Source: Ignavibacteriales bacterium (lineage in GTDB: Bacteria > Bacteroidota > Ignavibacteria > Ignavibacteriales > Ignavibacteriaceae). From it: DNA of 5,586 nt. Location: contig JAGUXE010000303.1 of NCBI GenBank assembly GCA_020061995.1, positions 1-5,586 on the forward strand, in the 5' to 3' direction. Numbering within the stretch: the first letter of the stretch is position 1; every line of letters starts with the position of its first letter. Positions 1-5,586 of this stretch are shown one piece after another. The translations under genes and the position numbers were made by a program. The notes below the pieces were generated by a model. The model did no database searches. It was not told the origin of the DNA and saw only the letters and a program-made list of their open reading frames with translations.

Positions 1-905
1 GTTTTAGACAGGGTTTACCAGGTTCAAGTTATGCTTTTGAAATAGCATCCCGATTGGGTTTATCAAATTCACTGATCGAACTCGCGAAAAACAATTTATC
101 ATCAAATGAAAATAAACTCGAAAATATATTAATCGAACTGGAAAAACAAAAGCAGTTATTAAAAGAAAAACTTAGAACAACTGAAATTGAAAAATCACGT
201 TTCGAAGGGCTATCTAATCTTTATCAAGAAAAAGTAAGTACGTTTGAAAAAGAGAAAAGAAAAATTCTTAAAGAGACAAAAGAAAAAGCTCAAGAAATCT
301 TATTAGAGACACAAAAGAAGACAGAATTAATTATAAAGGGGATCAAAGAAGAGCAAGCTTCTAGAGATTCAATAAAAGAAGCCAAAAAGAGTATTAAGAA
401 CATAATTCAGAATACACAAAATATTTATAAAGAAGATGTTGATTTATTGAATAAAAACTTTAATTTTAGAACAGAAAATTTTGTCCGTGTAAAAGGGACT
501 CAGACCACGGGAAAAATTGTTGAGATTAATGAATTAAAAAAAAGTGCCATGATTGTATCAGGCAATTTAAAGATGCAAGTAAATCTTATTGATTTATTAC
601 CTGAGAAAGAATCAATCAAAGAAAATAAATTTGATTACTTTGAAAACGTACTCTCATCTCAACCTGAAATTAGAATTGATCTCCGTGGAAAACGTGCTGA
701 TGAAGCAGAGTTTGAAGTTATAAAATTTATCGACTCAGCATATACTAACGGTTTACAGTCAATTGAAATATTACATGGAAAAGGAACCGGAGCGTTAAAG
801 AAAACCGTTCGTTTATTATTAGATCATCATGACAAAGTAAAAGATTATCGCTTTGCCCCTGTTGAATACGGCGGCGAAGGTATTACAATAGTAGAATTAA
901 AGTAG
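1..905 (+). CDS. mutS2: Endonuclease MutS2, C-terminal 300 residues (5' truncated by window edge)
   Basis: MutS2 is a dimeric ATPase of the MutS superfamily. It is reported to suppress homologous recombination and, in Bacillus, to split collided ribosomes. The reading frame is open from base 3 with no start, so the N-terminal clamp and Walker A/B ATPase core lie upstream. Visible residues, counting the codon at 3-5 as 1, begin with the conserved post-ATPase segment GLPGSSYAFEIASRLGL. A Lys/Glu-rich coiled coil follows at about 37-157. A KOW-like beta region lies at about 160-200 (FVRVKGTQTTGKIVEI). A C-terminal Smr domain at about 221-300 carries DLRG (226-229), HGKGTG (258-263) and a GGEG turn (290-293). 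The DLR and HGKG motifs linked to Smr nuclease activity are intact. A TTG at 54 is an internal Leu codon, not the start, because homology continues upstream of it. The gene ends with TAG 7 bp before the carboxylase gene, suggesting cotranscription. The Smr and KOW domains separate it from mismatch-repair MutS. Confidence 0.95.
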   Translation, partial: FRQGLPGSSYAFEIASRLGLSNSLIELAKNNLSSNENKLENILIELEKQKQLLKEKLRTTEIEKSRFEGLSNLYQEKVSTFEKEKRKILKETKEKAQEILLETQKKTELIIKGIKEEQASRDSIKEAKKSIKNIIQNTQNIYKEDVDLLNKNFNFRTENFVRVKGTQTTGKIVEINELKKSAMIVSGNLKMQVNLIDLLPEKESIKENKFDYFENVLSSQPEIRIDLRGKRADEAEFEVIKFIDSAYTNGLQSIEILHGKGTGALKKTVRLLLDHHDKVKDYRFAPVEYGGEGITIVELK

Positions 906-912
906 AGTAATA

Positions 913-2409
913 TTGTTCAATAAAATCCTAGTTGTAAATAGAGGCGAAATCGCCGTCCGACTGATTCGTGCTTGTCGCGAAATGGGGATTAGATCAGCAG
1001 CTGTCTATTCATCTGCGGATACTTTTTCTCTTCATACAAGAATTGCCGATGAATCATATTTCCTCGGCGCAGCTCAACCTTCAGAATCATATCTAAACAT
1101 TTCGAAAATTATAGAATTAGCAAAAAAAATAAATGTAGATGCAATTCATCCAGGATATGGGTTTTTGTCTGAAAATCCTGATTTTATTCAAGCAGTTGAA
1201 GAATCCGGAATTATATTTATCGGACCATCATCAAAATCTGTCAGAATGATGGGAAGCAAAACAGCAGCGCGTAATTTGATGAAAAAAAATGGAGTCCCAA
1301 TTGTACCTGGAACTACCGAACCCATTAAATCTATCGAAGATGCAAAAAAGATATGTTCAGAAATAGGTTATCCCGTTTTATTGAAAGCATCTGCCGGCGG
1401 TGGTGGAAAAGGAATGAAAAGCGTTTATGAAGAAAAAGAATTGGAAAATGCTTTTCTTTCGGCTACGCGAGAAGCAAAAAAAGCTTTTGGTATTGAAGAA
1501 GTATATGTTGAAAAATTAATATTAAATCCCAAACATATAGAAGTTCAAATTTTGGGAGATAAGCATGGCAATTATGTTCATCTATTTGAAAGAGAGTGTT
1601 CAGTTCAAAGAAGGCATCAGAAAGTAATTGAAGAAGCTCCATCTCCATCGGTTGATGAGATTACTAGAAGTCAAATAACTGAAGCTGCAATTAATGCAGC
1701 TAAAGCTTGTGGCTACTACAATGCCGGAACCATTGAATTTCTGATGAATTCTGATAAGGAATTTTATTTTCTTGAAATGAATACTCGATTACAAGTCGAA
1801 CATCCTATTACAGAATTAATTTCTGGAATTGATCTGGTGCGCGAGCAGATTAATATAGCTGCCGGAAATAAGATTTCATTTAAACAAGAAGATCTAAAAA
1901 TCCTCGGACATGCAATTGAAGCCAGAGTTTATGCAGAAGATCCGGATAATAATTTTTTGCCTACTGCAGGAAAAATCGTTTATCACCGCCTTCCATCAGG
2001 ACCTGGGGTTAGGGTTGATCGAGGTATTGATAATGGAACGGTAATCGGATTAAATTACGATCCACTTTTAACAAAATTATCAGTTTTAGGTAAAAACCGA
2101 AGCGTAGCTATTTCGAAATTAAATATTGCCTTGTCAGATTATTTAATTGCCGGAATTACTACTAATATTTCATTTTTAAAATGGATATTGAGGCAGAGAA
2201 AGTTTATCGACGCTTCATATTCAATAAATTTTTTAGAGGATGATTTTATTCCACTTATACCTGACAAATGGAAAAAGGATCAACTCCTTATTGATGAGGA
2301 AGCGGCTGCATTATTTGCAGTTTTATTAAGAGATAAAAAAAGAAATTCGAAGGGCGTGACAAATGATAATATTCATGTTTCAAATTGGACAAAATTAACG
2401 CATGAATAA
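913..2409 (+). CDS. accC: Biotin carboxylase subunit of an acyl-CoA carboxylase (AccC/PccA type)
   Basis: This cytoplasmic ATP-grasp enzyme carboxylates the biotin of a carrier protein using bicarbonate and MgATP. The 498-residue protein has the N-terminal domain signature KILVVNRGEIAVRLIRA (4-20) and HPGYGFLSEN (79-88). The glycine-rich ATP loop KASAGGGGKGM is at 158-168. The catalytic region shows H208, SVQRRHQK (230-237), E275, E288, N290, R292, Q294, E296 and R338; the last six share E. coli AccC numbering, so the active site looks complete. TTG is chosen as start because in-frame stops lie at 889, 892 and 898, and no ATG, GTG or TTG other than 913 precedes Met24, which falls inside the first conserved domain. 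No clear Shine-Dalgarno is present, so translation is probably coupled to mutS2. The protein is about 50 residues longer than AccC, and the tail (450-498) recalls the linker after the carboxylase domain in PccA/MccA. Acetyl-, propionyl- or methylcrotonyl-CoA specificity cannot be decided, since the carboxyltransferase sets it. Confidence 0.95.
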   Translation: MFNKILVVNRGEIAVRLIRACREMGIRSAAVYSSADTFSLHTRIADESYFLGAAQPSESYLNISKIIELAKKINVDAIHPGYGFLSENPDFIQAVEESGIIFIGPSSKSVRMMGSKTAARNLMKKNGVPIVPGTTEPIKSIEDAKKICSEIGYPVLLKASAGGGGKGMKSVYEEKELENAFLSATREAKKAFGIEEVYVEKLILNPKHIEVQILGDKHGNYVHLFERECSVQRRHQKVIEEAPSPSVDEITRSQITEAAINAAKACGYYNAGTIEFLMNSDKEFYFLEMNTRLQVEHPITELISGIDLVREQINIAAGNKISFKQEDLKILGHAIEARVYAEDPDNNFLPTAGKIVYHRLPSGPGVRVDRGIDNGTVIGLNYDPLLTKLSVLGKNRSVAISKLNIALSDYLIAGITTNISFLKWILRQRKFIDASYSINFLEDDFIPLIPDKWKKDQLLIDEEAAALFAVLLRDKKRNSKGVTNDNIHVSNWTKLTHE

Positions 2410-2902
2410 TTATTTTGTTACCATTAATGAAAAGGAACATCATATCAAATATGATAGCGGTAATTCTGTAATTATTAATGATAAAAAACTTACTTTTGAA
2501 CTCGCAGATCAAAATGGATTTCACTTTTCATTGCGGTTTGGAAATGAAACTTTTGATATAATCAAAGTTCAAGAGTCTGAAGGAAAAATATCATTACTAA
2601 TTGATGGGATTTATTACGATGCTATCGTACAATCCGATTTGGAAAGAAAAGCTGCTCAACTGATGAAAAATTCGAAAAGGCAGAATCATTTAGTTGAAGT
2701 TAAATCTCCAATGCCTGGTATGGTGTTGAAAATAACTAAAAAAGTTGGGGAGGAGGTTAAATTAGGAGAATCGGTAGTTATATTGGAAGCCATGAAAATG
2801 GAAAACGTGATCAAATCTACGTCATCCGGAATAATAAAAGAAATTTTCGTAAAAGAAAATAATCCGGTTGAAAAAGGTGCCATTCTATTTAAAATAGAAT
2901 GA
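2402..2902 (+). CDS. Biotin carboxyl carrier protein (biotin/lipoyl attachment domain)
   Basis: This 166-residue protein is the swinging arm that carries carboxybiotin from biotin carboxylase to a carboxyltransferase. The C-terminal biotinyl domain (about 97-166) has the opening SPMPGMV (102-108) and the attachment motif EAMKMEN (129-135), so Lys132 is the expected biotinylation site. The following half-barrel, IIKEIFVKENNPVEKGAILFKIE, closes the domain. EAMKMEN is the form seen in PccA, MccA and pyruvate carboxylase, whereas E. coli AccB has EAMKMMN. Residues 1-80 form a beta-rich region with no Pro/Ala linker, resembling the domain between carboxylase and biotinyl domains in fused alpha subunits; this is an inference from composition and size. 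The ATG overlaps the end of the carboxylase gene by 8 bp (2402-2409) in another frame and has no strong ribosome-binding site, which points to termination-reinitiation coupling and roughly matched output. Carboxylase plus carrier total 664 residues, about the size of a fused PccA. Confidence 0.93.
   Translation: MNNYFVTINEKEHHIKYDSGNSVIINDKKLTFELADQNGFHFSLRFGNETFDIIKVQESEGKISLLIDGIYYDAIVQSDLERKAAQLMKNSKRQNHLVEVKSPMPGMVLKITKKVGEEVKLGESVVILEAMKMENVIKSTSSGIIKEIFVKENNPVEKGAILFKIE
2868..2895 (+). promoter_or_regulatory. Candidate sigma70-type promoter for the transporter-lipoprotein pair
   Basis: TTGAAA (2868-2873) and TAAAAT (2890-2895) are separated by 16 bp, each matching five of six bases of the E. 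coli -35 and -10 consensus. Transcription would start near 2902, giving a leader of about 30 nt before the GTG at 2936. The site lies within the last codons of the carrier gene. The evidence is modest because A+T-rich DNA produces such matches by chance and the host sigma preference is unknown; FCB-group bacteria may use TTTG/TAnnTTTG-type promoters. Read-through from the carboxylase genes remains equally possible. Confidence 0.3.
2881..2901. promoter_or_regulatory. 21-bp perfect palindrome, possible operator
   Basis: The arms CATTCTATTT (2881-2890) and AAATAGAATG (2892-2901) are exact reverse complements around a single A at 2891. The dyad covers the last codons of the carrier gene and the candidate -10 hexamer. 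A second, all-A/T dyad, TTATT-T-AATAA, follows at 2904-2914. As RNA it could fold with a 7-8 bp stem and a 5-7 nt loop, but no U-run follows, so it is not a standard intrinsic terminator. The symmetry and position suit a homodimeric repressor, which is inference only. Confidence 0.4.
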
Positions 2903-2926
2903 ATTATTTAATAACAAAAAAATCAT

Positions 2927-2931
2927 GGAGG
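2927..2931 (+). promoter_or_regulatory. Shine-Dalgarno GGAGG setting the GTG start of the FadL-like gene
   Basis: GGAGG ends 4 nt before the GTG at 2936, a slightly short but workable spacing. It selects GTG 2936 over the overlapping GTG at 2934, which runs straight into TGA. The nearby ATG at 2925 is out of frame and stops after four codons. Confidence 0.8.
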
Positions 2932-2935
2932 TTGT

Positions 2936-4180
2936 GTGAGAGTCAAATTCTTTGTGATACTCTTAAGTCTCATATTAAGCAATGCCGTTATTTATGGCGG
3001 TGGATTTCAAGTTAATGAACATGGAGCTCGTGTAACTGCAATGGGTGGTGCGTTTGCAGGTTTAGCAAATGATGCTTCTGCATTATATTTTAATGCTGCA
3101 GGTATTACACAGTTGCGTGGGTTTAACGCTATGTTGGGAACAACATTAATTTTTCCGTCAACATCATTCAGAGGACCAAGTCCTGATGTTACAGAATATA
3201 AAATGATAAAACAAATGTTTTATCCAAGTCACTTATATCTTACATATGGTATATCGAATGATCTGCATGTAGGACTCGGTATGAATAACCCATTTGGGCT
3301 TGGTACAAAATGGGATGATGATTATGTTGCTCGATTTGTAGCTCTGGAAACAGTATTAAGAACATATGCATTTTATCCTACAGTTGCATATAAGGTTTTA
3401 GATAATCTATCGCTTAGTGCATCTTTAGTTTATAATGTTGCCACAGTCAAAATTAGAAGAAAAGCGGCTGTAGGTACATTAGGAGAAGCTCAAATTTTAC
3501 TTGAAGGTACTGCTAAACCATCATTTGGTTATAATTTTGGTCTATTATGGAAACCAATTAATGATTTATCCGTTGGATTAACTTATCGTAGTTCAGCAGA
3601 ATATGAATTTGAAGGGACTGCGACCCCATCGTCTGATCAATCACAAGTTGTGGGATTATTACCATCAGGCGATATTGTTGCAAAATTTAATCAACCGAAT
3701 CAAATTGTTGTTGGTTTAGCTTACCACGCAACTGATAAATTAGTTCTAACTTCTGATTTTCAATATATCGGGTGGTCAAGTTATGATTCATTAAAAGTTG
3801 ATTTCGTGAATCCGGCTTATTCAGATTTGGCCTCTCCAAAAGAATATAAAAATACCTATATTATACGTTTTGGAGGTGAATACAGTTACAATGATGATTT
3901 AACATTTCGAGGTGGTTTGTTATATGATAACAATCCGACACCTGACGCACGTCTAGACCCTTCCTTGCCAGATAGTGATAGACTTGGTTTAACATTAGGA
4001 GCCGGATATCAAGTGACTGAAAATTTTAATGTTGGTCTTTCATATATGTTTTTAAGATTTACCGAAAGAACAGTAACCGATTCAAAAGTTAATTATTCAG
4101 GAACAGGTTACGCACCATTAAATGGTGTTTATAATTCAACAGCTAATCTTTTCGGTTTCAGTTTTTCATATAATTTTTAA
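2936..4180 (+). CDS. OmpP1/FadL family outer membrane transporter
   Basis: FadL-family proteins are 14-stranded outer membrane beta barrels with an N-terminal hatch, and they admit long-chain fatty acids or other hydrophobic compounds. The 414-residue product, a normal family length, begins with a signal peptide (basic R2/K4, then FFVILLSLILSNAVIYG). Cleavage probably falls around residues 21-22, so that GGFQVNEHGAR begins the mature protein, as AGFQLNEF does in E. coli FadL. The hatch signature AMGGAFAGLANDASALYFN (35-53) follows, with NAAG (53-56) where many relatives have NPAG. Other family marks are NNPFGLGTKW (117-126) and the late loop DNNPTPDARLDPSLPDSDR (331-349). The C-terminal strand FGFSFSYNF ends in Phe, a proper BAM-recognition signal. 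Alternating hydrophobic beta strands fill the rest. It starts at GTG after a good ribosome-binding site and lies 16 bp before the lipoprotein gene, so the two are probably cotranscribed. The substrate is not fixed by sequence; aromatic hydrocarbons (TodX-like) are an alternative to fatty acids. Confidence 0.93.
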   Translation: MRVKFFVILLSLILSNAVIYGGGFQVNEHGARVTAMGGAFAGLANDASALYFNAAGITQLRGFNAMLGTTLIFPSTSFRGPSPDVTEYKMIKQMFYPSHLYLTYGISNDLHVGLGMNNPFGLGTKWDDDYVARFVALETVLRTYAFYPTVAYKVLDNLSLSASLVYNVATVKIRRKAAVGTLGEAQILLEGTAKPSFGYNFGLLWKPINDLSVGLTYRSSAEYEFEGTATPSSDQSQVVGLLPSGDIVAKFNQPNQIVVGLAYHATDKLVLTSDFQYIGWSSYDSLKVDFVNPAYSDLASPKEYKNTYIIRFGGEYSYNDDLTFRGGLLYDNNPTPDARLDPSLPDSDRLGLTLGAGYQVTENFNVGLSYMFLRFTERTVTDSKVNYSGTGYAPLNGVYNSTANLFGFSFSYNF

Positions 4181-4183
4181 TTG

Positions 4184-4190
4184 AAGGAGG
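4184..4190 (+). promoter_or_regulatory. Strong Shine-Dalgarno AAGGAGG for the SGNH lipoprotein
   Basis: AAGGAGG ends 6 nt before the ATG at 4197, near-ideal spacing. It lies in the 16-bp gap after the FadL-like gene, with no room for a separate promoter or terminator, which supports cotranscription with independent, efficient initiation. Confidence 0.85.
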
Positions 4191-4196
4191 AATTTC

Positions 4197-5586
4197 ATGA
4201 AAAAAATATTTTTAGTTTTGATGATCGGTCTTTTTTCTCTTTCTATTTTTAACGGATGTGAAGATAGAACCGAATTAACTGCACCAGTTCAGCCAGCTTT
4301 TTCAACAGGAACTGCTGATTTTACGAGAGTTGTTTCGATTGGAAACAGTTTAACAGCAGGTTTCCAATCAAATGCACTTTTTGAAAGTGCTCAGAAATAT
4401 TCATATGGTTCACTAATTGCTAAACAAACTCGTTCGGCGAGTTATGTCCAACCATTGATTAGTGATCCTGGTTATGGTGGAAAAATTAATTTAACCGGAT
4501 TTTCAAATACAACACCACCGAGACCCATGTTTTCGTATAGTCCTGCACAGGGTGGAACACCGCTTTTATTAACTCATGCAGCACCTTACAATAACTTAGG
4601 AGTACCTGGAGCCATTCTATATGATGTAATGGATACAACAGATTTTGCTACTAAAAGTGTAATGCGAGCAAATCCCTTTTTCCAATTAGTACTTAGAAAT
4701 CCTGCTCTCGGAAAAAGCATATTTGAGCAAGCAAAAAATCTATCCCCAACTTTCTTGTTAGTTTGGATTGGTAATAATGATGTTCTTGGTTATGCGACTT
4801 CAGGTGGAACTCGCGGTACTGATATCACAGGGAAATTGCCATCTGATAACGCAGTTTTCGGTTTCTTATACAATCAAATGTTAACAAGAATTGCAACTGA
4901 ATTACCTAATACTAAAGCGGTTTTTGGAAATATTCCAAATGTAACCTCAGTTCCTTATTTCAAATCAGTTGGACCTTCGGTTGCTGCAGAAATTAAAAAA
5001 GCTCAGGCAGTTTATCCAACTTTGCCTGGACTTATCTATGCAAAAACAACTTCACCATTTGTGGGAATTGCAACAGTAGAAGCACTTGCAAGTTTTCAAA
5101 CTTTGTTGACTTTAACTTCTTCAACTTATGCCCCTTATTTAGGACAACCTACGGGTAAATATTATGTTGATAAAGGACTAGCTATCCCTGCTGGTGTTGA
5201 TACAACGAAACCATTTGGATTTGATCCTACAAATCCATTCCCAAATGAATTTGTCTTAGATCCTGATGAAATGACAATTGCTTCAAATGCAGTGAGTGCT
5301 TTTAATAATACAATAAGTACACTTGTTTCTGCAAATCCTAATTTTGCATTATTTGATGCAAATGCCTACATGAATCAATTGTCTGCGACAGGTTTAACAA
5401 TTGATGGAATTGGATTCAGCTCTGCATTTATTACCGGAGGCGTTTTCAGCTATGATGGTGTTCATCTATCGGATCATGGAAATGCGATTGTAGCTAATCA
5501 AATTATTTCAGTTATTAATACAAAATTTGGTGCAGCAATTCCAAAAATCAATCTGACCACAATCCCTGGTCTTAAATTTTCAAAAA
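4197..5586 (+). CDS. SGNH/GDSL-family hydrolase, lipoprotein (3' truncated by window edge)
   Basis: This is a predicted esterase or lipase anchored in the envelope. The frame stays open for 463 codons to the window edge. Residues 1-20 are a lipoprotein signal peptide (MKKIFLVLMIGLFSLSIFNG) and Cys21 is the lipidation site; CEDR follows, and the acidic residue after Cys resembles surface-export signals in Bacteroidota. All SGNH blocks are present in order. Block I is SIGNSLTAG (47-55) with nucleophile Ser51. Block II is LGVPGA (134-139) with oxyanion Gly135. Block III is WIGNND (190-195) with Asn194. Block V is DGVHLSDHG (420-428) with Asp420 and His423. The Ser-Asp-His triad is therefore intact. 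Block I reads GNS rather than GDS. An insertion of about 220 residues lies between blocks III and V, longer than in minimal SGNH enzymes. The residues after block V suggest the true C-terminus is only a little beyond the window. Its place directly behind a FadL-like channel suggests it releases a fatty acid or similar ligand for uptake; the substrate is unknown. Confidence 0.92.
   Translation, partial: MKKIFLVLMIGLFSLSIFNGCEDRTELTAPVQPAFSTGTADFTRVVSIGNSLTAGFQSNALFESAQKYSYGSLIAKQTRSASYVQPLISDPGYGGKINLTGFSNTTPPRPMFSYSPAQGGTPLLLTHAAPYNNLGVPGAILYDVMDTTDFATKSVMRANPFFQLVLRNPALGKSIFEQAKNLSPTFLLVWIGNNDVLGYATSGGTRGTDITGKLPSDNAVFGFLYNQMLTRIATELPNTKAVFGNIPNVTSVPYFKSVGPSVAAEIKKAQAVYPTLPGLIYAKTTSPFVGIATVEALASFQTLLTLTSSTYAPYLGQPTGKYYVDKGLAIPAGVDTTKPFGFDPTNPFPNEFVLDPDEMTIASNAVSAFNNTISTLVSANPNFALFDANAYMNQLSATGLTIDGIGFSSAFITGGVFSYDGVHLSDHGNAIVANQIISVINTKFGAAIPKINLTTIPGLKFSK

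Noticed and set aside
54..56. TTG as the start of a short Smr protein
   Set aside because: The frame is open to the window edge and the preceding residues (GLPGSSYAFEIASR) are conserved MutS2 sequence, so the gene is simply cut by the window.
1463..1648. Antisense open frame of 61 codons within the biotin carboxylase gene
   Set aside because: It lies wholly opposite a strongly conserved coding region, has no ribosome-binding site or recognisable domain, and its composition mirrors the sense codons.
2402..2409. Frameshift error or programmed frameshift breaking a single fused carboxylase alpha gene
   Set aside because: The carrier has its own ATG and a plausible N-terminus, no slippery heptamer is evident at the overlap, and separate carboxylase and carrier genes are common in bacteria.
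2288..2524. Antisense open frame of 78 codons across the carboxylase/carrier junction
   Set aside because: It is a low-complexity Ile/Phe/Leu-rich translation expected from the reverse of A+T-rich coding DNA, with no supporting signals.
2686..2883. Antisense open frame of 65 codons opposite the biotinyl domain
   Set aside because: The sense strand encodes the conserved EAMKMEN domain, and the antisense product has no family features.
2881..2901. Intrinsic terminator after the carrier gene
   Set aside because: The dyad can form a stem, but it is A/T-rich and no U-tract follows; the sequence after it is A-rich on the + strand. An operator or chance dyad fits better.
2925..2939. Four-codon mini-ORF (ATG GAG GTT GTG TGA) overlapping the transporter start
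   Set aside because: Its ATG overlaps the Shine-Dalgarno of the real gene and has none of its own, so it is most likely accidental.

Overview
This window is an ordinary, low-GC bacterial stretch (A+T-rich, roughly mid-30s % GC by eye). It is densely packed, with every gene on the + strand and almost no intergenic space. An OmpP1/FadL-type outer membrane porin followed by a lipoprotein signal peptide shows a Gram-negative envelope. The FadL/SGNH-lipoprotein pair, the split biotin-dependent carboxylase and the MutS2 (Smr-type) protein fit the Bacteroidota/Chlorobiota/Ignavibacteriota group. The strong Shine-Dalgarno sequences before the last two genes are more typical of Ignavibacteria or Chlorobi relatives than of core Bacteroidia or Flavobacteriia. 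This placement is inference, because no rRNA or marker phylogeny is available here.

Layout: (1) 1-905, the C-terminal 300 residues of MutS2, cut by the left edge. (2) 913-2409, a biotin carboxylase starting with TTG, only 7 bp after mutS2. (3) 2402-2902, a biotin carboxyl carrier protein overlapping the carboxylase by 8 bp. (4) A 33-bp gap with a candidate sigma70-type promoter and a 21-bp perfect dyad at the end of the carrier gene. (5) 2936-4180, a FadL-family outer membrane transporter starting with GTG. (6) 4197-5586, an SGNH/GDSL hydrolase lipoprotein, cut by the right edge probably a few residues before its end. No gap exceeds 33 bp. I see no RNA gene, mobile element, CRISPR array or intrinsic terminator.

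How they may work together: the carboxylase and carrier form the biotin half of an acyl-CoA (or related) carboxylase. Their combined size and motifs resemble the alpha subunit of propionyl-CoA or methylcrotonyl-CoA carboxylase split into two genes. The carboxyltransferase partner is not in the window. The transporter and lipoprotein look like a cell-surface pair, in which an esterase releases a lipid or other hydrophobic acid that the FadL channel takes up. MutS2 appears to be an unrelated housekeeping neighbour sharing a transcript.

I did not find a convincing undescribed system. The item most worth checking is the 21-bp palindrome overlying the candidate promoter of the transporter-lipase pair.
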